Source: Bradyrhizobium sp. KBS0727 (lineage in GTDB: Bacteria > Pseudomonadota > Alphaproteobacteria > Rhizobiales > Xanthobacteraceae). Taken from it: a stretch of 64,000 nt of DNA. The position numbers and the translations under genes are program-made. Below are positions 35,163 to 44,849 of the stretch, piece after piece. The DNA lies in NCBI RefSeq assembly GCF_005937885.2, contig NZ_CP042176.1, positions 6,133,501 to 6,197,500 of the forward strand, given 5' to 3'. Each line of letters begins with the position of its first letter. The first letter of the stretch is position 1. A model generated the notes under the pieces. That model saw only the letters and a list, made by a program, of their open reading frames with translations, was not told the origin of the DNA and searched no databases.

Positions 35163-36014
35163 TTGACCGCTTATCAGACCATCGTGGTGGAGCGGCCCGA
35201 GCCTGGTATCGCGCGAATCGTGATGAACCGGCCCGAGGCGCGCAACGCCCAAAACCTGCAAATGACCTACGATCTCAACGCTGCCTTCGACGAGGCGGTG
35301 CAGGACGACGCGGTCAAGGTCATCATTCTCGCCGGCAATGGGCCGCATTTCTCGGCCGGGCACGATTTGCGCCCGGGCGCCAAGAATACCGCCGGCGTTG
35401 ATTTTCCGCCGGTCGGAAATTGGGGTGGTTTCGCCGAACCCAACGCCCATGGTCGCTTCGCCCGCGAGCAGGAAATCTATCTGCAGATCACCCGGCGCTG
35501 GCGCAATCTGGCCAAGCCGACGATCGCCGAAGTGCACGGCAAATGCATCGCCGGCGGCCTGATGCTGGCCTGGGCCTGCGACCTCATCGTCGCCAGCGCC
35601 GATGCCGAATTCTGCGATCCCGTGGTCACCATGGGCGTCTGCGGCGTCGAATGGTTCGTTCATCCCTGGGAGCTCGGTCCGCGCAAGGCCAAGGAATTGC
35701 TGTTCACCGCCGACGTCTGGAGCGCGGAGGAAGCGCACCGGCTCGGCATGGTCAACCATGTCGTGCCGCGCCCGGAGCTTTCATCCTTCGTCCTGGCGCT
35801 GGCGCGGAGGATCGCCGCAAAACCTTCGTTTGCGCTGAAGCTCACCAAGGAAGCGGTCAATCGCTCGGTCGACGTGATGGGACAGCCCGCGGCGATCGAG
35901 CAGGCGTTCGCGCTGCATCAGCTCTGCCATGCGCATAATCTGCAGGAATTCGGAATGGTCGTGGACCCCGCGGGCCTGCATCCGTCCGTCAGGAAACCGG
36001 CGCAAACCAAATAA
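35163..36014 (+). CDS. Enoyl-CoA hydratase/isomerase family protein
   Basis: 283-residue crotonase-fold protein. The oxyanion-hole segment is NGPHFSAGHDLRPG (residues 59-72) and the second is GKCIAGGLMLAWACDLIVAS near 128, with AEFCDPVV following. The start is TTG with GGGAGGG upstream. It leads an operon with two acyl-CoA dehydrogenases (19 and 14 base gaps), so it hydrates the enoyl-CoA formed by them; the substrate chain is not known. Confidence 0.9.
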   Translation: MTAYQTIVVERPEPGIARIVMNRPEARNAQNLQMTYDLNAAFDEAVQDDAVKVIILAGNGPHFSAGHDLRPGAKNTAGVDFPPVGNWGGFAEPNAHGRFAREQEIYLQITRRWRNLAKPTIAEVHGKCIAGGLMLAWACDLIVASADAEFCDPVVTMGVCGVEWFVHPWELGPRKAKELLFTADVWSAEEAHRLGMVNHVVPRPELSSFVLALARRIAAKPSFALKLTKEAVNRSVDVMGQPAAIEQAFALHQLCHAHNLQEFGMVVDPAGLHPSVRKPAQTK

Positions 36015-36033
36015 CAAAAGCAAAGAAGATCAG

Positions 36034-37167
36034 ATGGACCTCACCTTGAGCGACGAGCAGCGGATGCTGCGCGAAAGTGCCGACCGCTTTGTCACCGAGA
36101 CCTACAATACCGATCATCGCAAGCGGTCGGCGAACGATCCGCGCGGCTTCGGCACCGGGATCTGGAAGCAGTTCGCCGATCTGGGCTGGCTCGCGCTACC
36201 GATCAAGGAGGACCACGGCGGGCTTGGCGGCGGCGCCATTGAGATCGGTATCCTGATGGAAGCATTCGGACGCGGCCTCGTCTCCGAGCCTTATCTGTCG
36301 ACCGTCGTAATCGGCGCGTCATTGATCGCGGAATGCGGCTCCGAGGCGCAGAAGCAAGCGCTGCTGCCCCACATCGCCGACGGTTCGCTTTATCTCGCCT
36401 TCGCGCATTCGGAGCGGCAGGCCCGCTTCGATCTCGCCGACGTCAAGACGACGGCGAAGAAAACACCGGAGGGCTGGCGCCTCGATGGCCACAAGACCGC
36501 CGTGCTCGACGGCAACGCCGCCGGACAGATCATCGTCTCCGCCCGCATGGATGACGGCAAGCTCTGCCTGTTTCTGGTGCCGCAAGGTGCGCCCGGTCTT
36601 ACCGCCCGCGATTTCCCACGGCTTGGCGGCGGCCGTGCCTGTAACCTCGATCTCAGGGATGTGCGCCTGCCCGCCGACGCCCTGCTCGGCGACGGCAGCG
36701 ACGTGTTGCCGGCGATCGAAGGCGTGGTCGATCGCGCGATGGCCGCGCTCGGCGCCGAAGCCGTCGGCATCATGCAGACCCTGCTCGACCAGACCCTCGA
36801 ATACACCAAGATCCGAAAGCAATTTGGACGGCCGCTGTCCGCCAACCAGGTGATCCGTCATCGGCTGGCCGACATGGCGATGCAATGCGACGAAGCCCGC
36901 TCGATGGCGTTGCGCGCCGCGCTGATGGCCGACGCTGAACCGGTGGCGCGTGCGCGCGCCGCTTCCGGCGCCAAGGCCAAGATCGGCAAATGCGCCCGCT
37001 TTGTCGCGGAGCAATCCGTACAGCTTCATGGCGCCATGGGAGTCACCGACGAGCTCGACATCGGTTCCTACTTCAAACGGTTGCTCGCCTTCGACACGCT
37101 GTTCGGCGGCAGCGCCCATCATTATCGCCGCTATGCCGCCCTCGGCGGCCGTACCGTTCAAGCCTGA
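36034..37167 (+). CDS. Acyl-CoA dehydrogenase, small-subunit type (PimD-like)
   Basis: 377-residue FAD enzyme of the acyl-CoA dehydrogenase fold (N-terminal helical MDLTLSDEQRMLRESADRFV, beta domain with AHSERQARFDLADVKTTA, C-terminal QFGRPLSANQVIRHRLADMAMQ). The C-terminus LDIGSYFKRLLAFDTLFGGSAHHYRRYA lacks the usual GGSSEIQR block, typical of the subunit that pairs with a full-size partner. The next gene encodes that partner. ATG at 36034 gives the standard family N-terminus. Confidence 0.88.
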   Translation: MDLTLSDEQRMLRESADRFVTETYNTDHRKRSANDPRGFGTGIWKQFADLGWLALPIKEDHGGLGGGAIEIGILMEAFGRGLVSEPYLSTVVIGASLIAECGSEAQKQALLPHIADGSLYLAFAHSERQARFDLADVKTTAKKTPEGWRLDGHKTAVLDGNAAGQIIVSARMDDGKLCLFLVPQGAPGLTARDFPRLGGGRACNLDLRDVRLPADALLGDGSDVLPAIEGVVDRAMAALGAEAVGIMQTLLDQTLEYTKIRKQFGRPLSANQVIRHRLADMAMQCDEARSMALRAALMADAEPVARARAASGAKAKIGKCARFVAEQSVQLHGAMGVTDELDIGSYFKRLLAFDTLFGGSAHHYRRYAALGGRTVQA

Positions 37168-37181
37168 TATCGGAGCGCAAC

Positions 37182-38378
37182 ATGGATCTCACCTTTAACG
37201 CCGACGAGCGCGCTTTCGAGAAGGAAGTCCGCGACTTCATTGCCGCCAACCTGACGCCGGAGATCAAGCGCGCGACCGCGCTGACGCCATCGGTGTTCTC
37301 CGACCCCGATATCGGCATGGCCTGGCAGCGAGCGCTGCATAAGAAGGGCTGGGGCGCGCCGGGCTGGCCGGTGGACCATGGCGGCCCGGACTGGACCCCG
37401 GCGCAACGCTGGATTTTTGAGGCCGAATGCGCCCGCGCCGGCGTACCGAATGTGAATGTGATGGGCGTCAAGATGGTCGGCCCCGTGATCATCGGCTTCG
37501 GCTCGCCCGAGCAGAAGAACTTCTATCTGCCAAAAATTCTCTCCGGCGAGGATTACTGGTGCCAGGGCTACTCCGAACCGGGTTCGGGGTCCGATCTGTC
37601 CTCGCTGAAGACCCGCGCGGTGCGCGACGGCGACGATTACATCATCAACGGCACCAAGATCTGGACCACGCACGCCCATCACGCCAACCGTATGTTCGCG
37701 CTGGTGCGCACTAACGAGACCGAACGCCAGCAGGACGGCATCAGCTTCATCCTGATCGACATGAAGAGCCCGGGCATCACCACGCGACCGATCCTCACCA
37801 TCGGCGGCGACCACGAGGTCAACCAGGTGTTCTTCGACGACGTCCGCGTCCCCGTCGCCAACCGCGTCGGTGAGGAAGGCAAGGGCTGGACCTATGGCAA
37901 ATACTTGCTCGAATTCGAGCGCGGCTCCGGCATTGCGTCAGCCAAATTGCGCGAGGCGCTGAAGACGATTTCCGACCTCGCGGAGTCCGAGGCGACCGGC
38001 CGCGCGATCGACGACCCCGATATCGCGGTGCGGATGTCCGAGATCGAGGTCGATATCGACACGCTGGAAATGACCGAACTGCGGGTGCTGTCGGCACTGC
38101 AGACCGGACAGAATCCCGGCGCGGTGTCGTCGCTATTGAAACTGCGCGTCAGCGAAATTCGCCAAGCGGTCACGCGGCTCGGCGTCGAAGTGATCGGCAA
38201 TGACGGGCTCTATGTCGAGCCGATCCGTCCGCTCTACCGGCTGAACGAGGCGCCGGGAATTCCGGAAGAATTGCTGCCGGTGGTGCCGGAATATCTCAAC
38301 AGCCGCGCCTATACGATCTTTGGCGGCTCGTCGGAGATCCAGCGCGATATCGTCGCAAAGATGGTGCTGGGGCTTTAA
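37182..38378 (+). CDS. Acyl-CoA dehydrogenase, large-subunit type (PimC-like)
   Basis: 398-residue acyl-CoA dehydrogenase: N-terminal EKEVRDFIAANL, FAD/substrate loop YSEPGSGSDLSSLKTRA, IINGTKIWTTHAH, and the C-terminal YTIFGGSSEIQRDIVAKMVLGL. With the preceding gene it forms the paired dehydrogenase seen in pimeloyl-CoA and other dicarboxyl- or branched-CoA pathways. Last gene of the operon, followed by a palindromic repeat. Confidence 0.9.
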   Translation: MDLTFNADERAFEKEVRDFIAANLTPEIKRATALTPSVFSDPDIGMAWQRALHKKGWGAPGWPVDHGGPDWTPAQRWIFEAECARAGVPNVNVMGVKMVGPVIIGFGSPEQKNFYLPKILSGEDYWCQGYSEPGSGSDLSSLKTRAVRDGDDYIINGTKIWTTHAHHANRMFALVRTNETERQQDGISFILIDMKSPGITTRPILTIGGDHEVNQVFFDDVRVPVANRVGEEGKGWTYGKYLLEFERGSGIASAKLREALKTISDLAESEATGRAIDDPDIAVRMSEIEVDIDTLEMTELRVLSALQTGQNPGAVSSLLKLRVSEIRQAVTRLGVEVIGNDGLYVEPIRPLYRLNEAPGIPEELLPVVPEYLNSRAYTIFGGSSEIQRDIVAKMVLGL

Positions 38379-38381
38379 CTA

Positions 38382-38485
38382 CCGTCGTTCCGGGGCGATG
38401 CGATAGCATCGAACCCGGAACCTAGAGCTTATCTTACACGATCGAGATTCCGGGTTCATCGCTCCGCGATGCCCCGGAATGACGG
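38382..38485. repeat. Dispersed palindromic (REP-like) element, diverged centre
   Basis: CGTCGTTCCGGGGCGATGCG left arm and GCGATGCCCCGGAATGACGG right arm; the centre carries AGCTTATCTTACACGATCGAG instead of the usual CTCGAG hairpin, so this copy is partly degenerate. Sits between convergent stops. Confidence 0.85.
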
Positions 38486-38488
38486 GAG

Positions 38489-40813
38489 CTACACCCCCGC
38501 CTTCGCGTCCCGGATCGCCTGCCAGATCTTGGCAGGCGTCAAGGGCGTGTTGAGCTGCTTGATGCCGAGTTCACTGAGCGCATCCATCACGCCGTTGGTG
38601 ACGCAGGGCGGGCCGCCGATGGCGCCGGATTCGCCGCAGCCCTTGGCGCCGAGCGGATTGGTCCGGCAGGGTGCGGAATCGTCGAGCGTCACAGCGATCG
38701 GCGGGATGTCGTCGGCGCGCGGCACGCAGTAATCCTGATAGCTCGCGGTCAGCAACTGACCTTCCTCGCTATAGGCGACGCCCTCGTACAGCGCTTGCCC
38801 GATGCCTTGCGCGACGCCGCCATGGACCTGGCCGGTCACCAGCATCGGATTGACGGCGATGCCGACATCGTCGACCGTGGTGTAGCGCACCACCTTGCTG
38901 ACACCGGTCTCGGGATCGATCTCGACTTCGCAGATATGCGTGCCGTTCGGCCAGCTCGGGCCGTCGACTTCGCCTTCCGAGTCGACGGAGAGTTTGGCGC
39001 CGTCTTCCTTCTTGGCGATCTCGAACAGGCTGATGCGCCGGTCGGTGCCGACCACCGAGAGCCAGCCGTCGCGGTATTCGATGTCCTCGACGGAAGTTTC
39101 CAGCACGTTCGAGGCCTTCTCGCGCGCTTTCGTGATCATATCATTGGTGGAGACCGCGACCGCCGTGCCGCCGACGAACAGCGAGCGCGAACCGACGCTG
39201 CCGAAACCGGTCGCGAGATCGGTGTCGCCCTGCACCACGTCGATCTTGTCCATGGGGATGCCGAGCGACTCCGACACCATCTGGGTGTAGGTGGTCTGCA
39301 GGCCCTGCCCCATCGCCATGGTGCCGGAGTGCAGGATGATGCGGCCCTCGGCCGTGGCGTGCAGCGAGACCTTTTCGGTATGCGCGCGGCCGCCGGTCCA
39401 TTCGATGTAGCTGGTCAGGCCGCGACCGTAGAGCAGGCCCTTCTTCTTCGCCGCCTTCTTGCGCGCGGCAAAGCCGTTCCAGTCGGCGAGATCCGAGGCG
39501 CGCTCCAGCATGTGGGCGAAGGCGCCGGAATCGTACACCTGGCCGACCGCGTTGGTGTAGGGCAGTTGCGCCGGCTTGATGTAGTTGACCTTGCGAATGG
39601 TGCGCGGATCCATGCCGATCTGGCGCGCGGCCGCATCCATCAGCCGCTCGACGATGAACACCGCCTCTGGCCGCCCGGCACCGCGATAGGCACCGACGGG
39701 TGCGGTGTTGGTCATCACCGATTTCACCTCGAAATGCACCAGCGGCAGATCATAGACGCCGGTCTGCACGAACGGTCCGAGCACCAGCGGGATGATATTC
39801 GCCGTGCCGGAGGAGTAAGCGCCGGTACCGCCGACCGAGCGAACCCGATAGGCCTGCACGCGGCCCTTGGCGTCGAGCGCGAATTCGCCGGTCGAGGTCA
39901 GGTCGCGGCCGTGGGTGCCACCGACGAACTCGTCGGTGCGGTCGCCACGCCAGCGGATTTTCCGCGACAGCTTGGTCGCCGCATAGGCAACGATGCCGTC
40001 TTCCGGATAAAGGCTGGTCTTCTGGCCGAAACCACCGCCGATGTCGCCGACCAGCACCCGGACACTCTCCTTCGGCCGCTTCAGAATCGATTCGGCGAGC
40101 AGATCGCGGGTCGAACCCGGCGTCTGCGACTGCACATGCAGGATCAGCCGGCCGGTCTTCTTGTCGATCTCGGCAATCGTCGAGCGCGGCTCCATCGCCG
40201 ACGGGATCAGCCGCTGGCTGACCAGGTCGAGCGAGACCACGTGCGCCGCGCTGGCAAAGGCCGCCTCGACCTTGGCCGCGTCGCCATAGCTCATGGCGGC
40301 AACGATGTTGTCCGGCGCTTCGGGCCACACCACCGACGCACCCGGCTTGATCGCTTCCAGCGGATCGACCACCGACGGCAGCACAGCGTATTCGACCGTG
40401 ATCGCTTCGGCCGCGGTCTGCGCCAGCACGCGCGAGGTCGCCACCACGGCCGCCACGGCCTCGCCGGCGAAGCGCACAACCTCATGGGCAAGCAGCCGCC
40501 GCGGCGGCACCGTCATCGGCTTGCCGTCCGGCCGCTTGAAGATCGCCAGCGTCGGAAGGGTGCCGATATCGTCCTTGATCAGGTCGGCGCCGGTATAGAC
40601 CGCTTCGACGCCTGGCATCTCGGTCGCGGGCTTGGTATCAATCGAGACGATTTTGGCGTGGGCATGCGGCGAGCGCAGCACGTAGAGCCACAGCGCGCCC
40701 TCCTCGGGCTTGTCGTCGATGAACTGCCCCTTCCCGGTGAGCAGTCTCTGGTCTTCCAAACGCTTGACCGGCTGGCCCGCACCAAAACGCATATTGCCGG
40801 GAAGAATGTTCAT
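38489..40813 (-). CDS. CoxL-like molybdenum hydroxylase large subunit (form II type)
   Basis: 774-residue xanthine dehydrogenase/CO dehydrogenase large-subunit family protein. Mo-pterin contacts are GGGFGQKTSLYPED near residue 250, the active-site loop is AYRGAGRPEA near 365 (form II sequence, not the Cys-containing form I of true CO dehydrogenase), and the catalytic Glu lies in GAKGCGESGAIGGP near 735. AAGGA is seven bases before ATG 40813. No small [2Fe-2S] or medium FAD subunit gene adjoins, so its partners are elsewhere. The substrate is unknown. Confidence 0.9.
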   Translation of the reverse strand: MNILPGNMRFGAGQPVKRLEDQRLLTGKGQFIDDKPEEGALWLYVLRSPHAHAKIVSIDTKPATEMPGVEAVYTGADLIKDDIGTLPTLAIFKRPDGKPMTVPPRRLLAHEVVRFAGEAVAAVVATSRVLAQTAAEAITVEYAVLPSVVDPLEAIKPGASVVWPEAPDNIVAAMSYGDAAKVEAAFASAAHVVSLDLVSQRLIPSAMEPRSTIAEIDKKTGRLILHVQSQTPGSTRDLLAESILKRPKESVRVLVGDIGGGFGQKTSLYPEDGIVAYAATKLSRKIRWRGDRTDEFVGGTHGRDLTSTGEFALDAKGRVQAYRVRSVGGTGAYSSGTANIIPLVLGPFVQTGVYDLPLVHFEVKSVMTNTAPVGAYRGAGRPEAVFIVERLMDAAARQIGMDPRTIRKVNYIKPAQLPYTNAVGQVYDSGAFAHMLERASDLADWNGFAARKKAAKKKGLLYGRGLTSYIEWTGGRAHTEKVSLHATAEGRIILHSGTMAMGQGLQTTYTQMVSESLGIPMDKIDVVQGDTDLATGFGSVGSRSLFVGGTAVAVSTNDMITKAREKASNVLETSVEDIEYRDGWLSVVGTDRRISLFEIAKKEDGAKLSVDSEGEVDGPSWPNGTHICEVEIDPETGVSKVVRYTTVDDVGIAVNPMLVTGQVHGGVAQGIGQALYEGVAYSEEGQLLTASYQDYCVPRADDIPPIAVTLDDSAPCRTNPLGAKGCGESGAIGGPPCVTNGVMDALSELGIKQLNTPLTPAKIWQAIRDAKAGV

Positions 40814-40928
40814 CAGTTTGTCCTTCGAGCTTCTTGTCGGATTGGGCGGGGTTTTAGCGGGTTTTGGGAAGGAAACAACTCGGTCTGGAAGGGACGAGGT
40901 AATGCGGTTTATGCAACTCGCAAGCCAG

Positions 40929-41804
40929 TTAGCCGACATCCCGCAAGGCTTGTTCGACCACCTTGCGCTGGTCGGCCGTCAGCGCCGCCTGCGGCGGAAC
41001 GGGGTCGCCGACCGGATAGCCCTGGATCTCGAGCCCGGCCTTGATGCAGGCCGCCAGGTTGAAGCGCGCGAAGGCCTCGTTGATGCGCCACAGCTTGCGC
41101 TGAAGCACCATCGCCTCATCCCAACGCGCTGCCTTGCAGAGGTTGTAAAGTTCGACGCTCTGCCGTGGAATGATGCAGGCCGGTCCCGCCATCCAGCCCA
41201 GCCCGCCGATCAGCATCACCGCCGCCGGGATATGCGCGGAGGCCGAGAACACTTTGATGCTGTCGCCGCACCGGTTCATGATCGACAGCAGCCGGCCGGT
41301 ATTGGTGGAGGCGTCCTTGATGTAGCCGATACGCGGATGGGTCGCGAGCCGCGCGATCACGTCCAGTGTCAAATCGGAGCGCTGGAATTGCGGGTTGGTG
41401 TAAATCACCACCGGGATATCGACGGCGTCGGCGATGGCGCGGAAATAGGATTCGATCTGCGCGTCAGCGACCGGAAAGTACGCCTCCAGAATCGCAAGGA
41501 TGCCGTTGGCGCCGAGCCTCTGATAGGCCTTCGCCTGCGCCACCGCGTCCGCCGTCGAGGTCGAGGCGACACCCGCGATGACGGGCACGCGGCCTTTCGC
41601 GGCCTCAATCGCGGTTTGCACGACGCTCGTGCGCTGCGCCTGGCCGAGATAGGCGAACTCGCCGGTCGAGCCCAGCGGCGTCAGCCCGTGCACGCCTGCC
41701 TTGATCAGATCGTCGCACAGCCGTCCCAGCACCTCAGTGCGGATCTGGCCGGACGGATCGATCGGGGATACGAGATAGGGAAAGACGCCGTGGAAATCAG
41801 CCAT
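40929..41804 (-). CDS. DapA-family lyase (dihydrodipicolinate synthase/N-acetylneuraminate lyase superfamily)
   Basis: 291-residue TIM-barrel Schiff-base enzyme. GSTGEFAYL (residues 45-53) is the substrate carboxylate site, VVIYTNP has the catalytic Tyr near 133, and GYIKDAST has the Schiff-base Lys near 161. Residues differ from true DapA, and related proteins act on keto-sugar acids or aromatic intermediates. It may be co-transcribed with the molybdenum subunit gene 115 bases downstream. Confidence 0.88.
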   Translation of the reverse strand: MADFHGVFPYLVSPIDPSGQIRTEVLGRLCDDLIKAGVHGLTPLGSTGEFAYLGQAQRTSVVQTAIEAAKGRVPVIAGVASTSTADAVAQAKAYQRLGANGILAILEAYFPVADAQIESYFRAIADAVDIPVVIYTNPQFQRSDLTLDVIARLATHPRIGYIKDASTNTGRLLSIMNRCGDSIKVFSASAHIPAAVMLIGGLGWMAGPACIIPRQSVELYNLCKAARWDEAMVLQRKLWRINEAFARFNLAACIKAGLEIQGYPVGDPVPPQAALTADQRKVVEQALRDVG

Positions 41805-41955
41805 GGTAGGGATGTTGCCTCAGCCTGAAAAATCTGGCCGCCATGGCTACCCGGAATGCGGGGGCATGGCAACGATCGCAGAGCAGCGAGATCCCCACTG
41901 GCTCAACCGATCGAGCAAGACTTCGTCCAGATGAAGGCGAAGCGCCGCGGCCGGA

Positions 41956-44613
41956 TCAATTTCGCTGCCTGATCCAGGCATCGACCGCCGGCAGCGCCCG
42001 TGCCTTGAGGTCGGCCGAGATCGCGATCGTCTCCGTTGCCCGCGCGGCCATCACACGCCCGCCGGAAGTTGCCTGCGCAGGGGCAAACGCGGCCAGTTCG
42101 GCGACATGGCCGTCGTCGCTGAAATTGGTCATGAAGTTTGCGATGAACTGGTCGCGGAATTGCGGCCCCTGCTTTGCGAACAGCGCATCGTAGTTCTTCT
42201 GCAGAAAGTCCCAGGCGAGATCGGGCTGTTCGCCTGACGCGGCGACCGAGTTGATCAGGCCGGTGACGATCGTGCCCGGCACCTCGTCGGTCAAAGCCAG
42301 CGCCAGCGTGGCGCGCGCCAACGACACGTCACGCGCGCTGGCGGCGGCGAAATAGTAACGCAAGCGCTCGTTGGTCACGGTGCTCTTGCGCGCGAGCGCC
42401 AGCAACGTGTCGTAGGTGGCGCGGTCGGCCGTGATGCCGACGATATGGGTGACCGCATCGCGCAGCGCGGCGGGGAGCGATTTCGGATCCTGCAGGAAGC
42501 CCGCAAAGCGCCGCTTCGCCTCGGCGATGATCTCCTCGTCGCCGAATTCGCCGAGCACCCGGATCAGACTGGCGCGCAGTAACGTGTTGTCGTCGTCACC
42601 CGAACCGCTGCCCTCCCAGCCGAGCCGGTCGAACACCGGGCGCAACGTTGCCCGGGCATAGCCTTGAATCGCCGGGCGCTCGGCGCGGTCGCGCGCGAGA
42701 CGGTTGAGCGTGGTGAACACGGTGATCACCTGATCCCAGACCGGGCGGCGATCGTCGGCGCTGACAGCCTCGACCAGCGTGAGATAGGACGGCGGCGCGG
42801 CGCGCCCGGCCGCCACCATCGCCCAGCTGTCGGTGAGAAAGTTGACGCGATCCTCGGCCGACATCTGCGGCAGCGATTTCGCCAATGCCGCCCGGCTGAT
42901 CGGCCCGTATTCGACCCGGTAATAGCCGATATCGCCTGAATTGACCTTGATCGGTTCGCCGCAAGACCGGGCCGGGATTTCCATAGAGCCCTGAAGCAGC
43001 ACGACCTCCGGCGACGACGTCGGGCGCAGCGGCCCGACAGCAACAGGGACCTGCCAGTTCCGGGGCGGAAGGGCGGCGGCGCCCGCCGGCGCGATCACGA
43101 AACGATCCTGCCGCAGTGTCAGCCGCTGCTCGTCACCGCTGCAGCTCGTCTCGGCCATGACCAACGGCACCCCGTCCTGCTCGGTGAAGGAGGCGGCGAT
43201 GCCGGTCACCGGTTTATGGGCGGCACCCTCCAGCGCCTGCCAGAGATCGGCGGTGGTGGTGTTGCCATAGGCATGTGCGGCCATGTAGGCGCGGATGCCG
43301 TCGCGAAACGCCGTCTCGCCGAGGTAATTTTCCAGCATGCGGATCAATGCCTGACCCTTGTTGTAGGTGATGGCGTCGAACGCCACCATCGCCTCGCTCT
43401 CGTCGGTGATCGGCTGCTGGATCGGGTGCGAGGTACGCCGCGCGTCGAGCGCCAGGGCATATTGCTTCTGGGCGTAACCGTTCAGCCAGCTCTGCCATTG
43501 CGGGTAAAACTGCTCCGAGGCCTTGGTCGCCATCCAGGTCGCAAAGCCTTCGTTGAGCCAGAGATTGTCCCACCATGCCATGGTGACGAGATCGCCGAAC
43601 CATTGATGCGCCATTTCATGCGCGATGATGCCGAAGATGCCGCGCCGCGCGCTATCCGGATTCGTCGCGGGATCGAACAGCAGCCGGCTCTCGAAGAAGG
43701 TGATGCCGCCCCAGTTCTCCATCGCGCCGCCGAAGCCGCCCGGCACCGCGATCAGGTCGAGCTTGGGCAGCGGGTATTTGACGCCGAAATAATCGTTGAA
43801 CCAGGACAGCAGTTTGACCCCGCTGTCGAGGGCGAACTGTCCCTTCGCGGCCTTGCCCGCGGTGGCGACGACGCCGACCGTGACGCCGTCCACCTCCGCC
43901 GTGATCCGCTCCAGCTCGCCCACCGTCAGCACGAACAGATAGGTCGACATTTTCGGCGTTGTTGCGAAAGTGACTTGCTTCAGATTCGGCTCCAGCGGCT
44001 GCTCGCGCACTACCGGCATGTTGCCGACCGCGAGAAAATTCCGCGGCACCGTTACCGTCCACGCGAAGCTTGCCTTGAAGACGGGCTCGTCCCAGCACGG
44101 AAATATCCGCCGCGCATCCGACGGTTCGAGCTTGCTCGTGAGCAGGCGCTTCACGCCGTTATCGGTCGGATAGTCGACGAAGAAGAAGCCGCGATCGAAT
44201 TTGTTGATCTGCGCCGCAAATTCGATGCGGAGCCGGTGAGGGCCTGTGGCAAGCGGTTGCGCGAAGGTGAACGTGGCGGTCTCGGTACCGGCATCGAGCG
44301 CGATGTCGGCGCGCGTCGTGTCGTCGTCGACGGTGACGGCCGCAAACGTCGTGTTGACGGCGTTGAGCGTCAGTCGCGCGGTGGGCGCGCGCACCTCGAT
44401 ATCGACGATTTCCACGCCTGGTAGCGCAAGGCTCGCGATGTCGGGTTTGAGCTCGATCGCATAGTGGACGGGAACGATCGCCTTCGGCAATTTTCCCGGC
44501 GTGCCGTCGAAGGAAAAAACCGGCTCCGCGCAAGCGGCGCCGGATATCGAAAACACCAGCTCGAACGCTGCAGCGAGCCGTCGCAGCGCCTGCGATATCG
44601 CAATCGTGTTCAC
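41956..44613 (-). CDS. M1-family zinc aminopeptidase
   Basis: 885 residues. The exopeptidase motif is GGAMENWGGITFF, the zinc site HEMAHQWFGDLVTMAWWDNLWLNEGFA in two parts (HExxH and the Glu 18 residues later), followed by an ERAP-like C-terminal helical domain (SGDIGYYRVEYGP onward). GTG 44613 is chosen because AAGGAG is six bases upstream and a signal peptide (residues about 1-27, ending GAACA) follows at once; the ATG 44631 and longer reading begin in a tandem repeat. Probably periplasmic peptide cleavage. Confidence 0.9.
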   Translation of the reverse strand: MNTIAISQALRRLAAAFELVFSISGAACAEPVFSFDGTPGKLPKAIVPVHYAIELKPDIASLALPGVEIVDIEVRAPTARLTLNAVNTTFAAVTVDDDTTRADIALDAGTETATFTFAQPLATGPHRLRIEFAAQINKFDRGFFFVDYPTDNGVKRLLTSKLEPSDARRIFPCWDEPVFKASFAWTVTVPRNFLAVGNMPVVREQPLEPNLKQVTFATTPKMSTYLFVLTVGELERITAEVDGVTVGVVATAGKAAKGQFALDSGVKLLSWFNDYFGVKYPLPKLDLIAVPGGFGGAMENWGGITFFESRLLFDPATNPDSARRGIFGIIAHEMAHQWFGDLVTMAWWDNLWLNEGFATWMATKASEQFYPQWQSWLNGYAQKQYALALDARRTSHPIQQPITDESEAMVAFDAITYNKGQALIRMLENYLGETAFRDGIRAYMAAHAYGNTTTADLWQALEGAAHKPVTGIAASFTEQDGVPLVMAETSCSGDEQRLTLRQDRFVIAPAGAAALPPRNWQVPVAVGPLRPTSSPEVVLLQGSMEIPARSCGEPIKVNSGDIGYYRVEYGPISRAALAKSLPQMSAEDRVNFLTDSWAMVAAGRAAPPSYLTLVEAVSADDRRPVWDQVITVFTTLNRLARDRAERPAIQGYARATLRPVFDRLGWEGSGSGDDDNTLLRASLIRVLGEFGDEEIIAEAKRRFAGFLQDPKSLPAALRDAVTHIVGITADRATYDTLLALARKSTVTNERLRYYFAAASARDVSLARATLALALTDEVPGTIVTGLINSVAASGEQPDLAWDFLQKNYDALFAKQGPQFRDQFIANFMTNFSDDGHVAELAAFAPAQATSGGRVMAARATETIAISADLKARALPAVDAWIRQRN

Positions 44614-44628
44614 GCCAAACTCCTTCGT

Positions 44629-44678
44629 CATTCTACGCGCCAAGCGCGCGGGCGCCATTCTGCGCGCCAGGCGCGCGG
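44629..44678. repeat. Two 23-base direct repeats upstream of aminopeptidase gene
   Basis: CATTCTACGCGCCAAGCGCG-type unit at 44629-44651 and CATTCTGCGCGCCAGGCGCG-type unit at 44656-44678, 21 of 23 bases equal and 27 bases apart. Confidence 0.75.
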
Positions 44679-44849
44679 CATCATATTCGTGTCCGTCGTT
44701 CGGCCATAGGCAAAAGTGCCAGCCACCGCACCAACCGGCGCGCCGCAAAGATGTCCACAGATGTCCACAACCTCTAACGATTTAGCTCACGATAATTTCA
44801 CGACCTTCCCAGCAGTCTCCGGGCCGGACCAACAAGCGAGATACTGTCG

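Noticed and set aside
38795..41044. 749-codon plus-strand open frame opposite the CoxL-type gene
   Set aside because: Antisense shadow of a gene with clear molybdenum-enzyme motifs.
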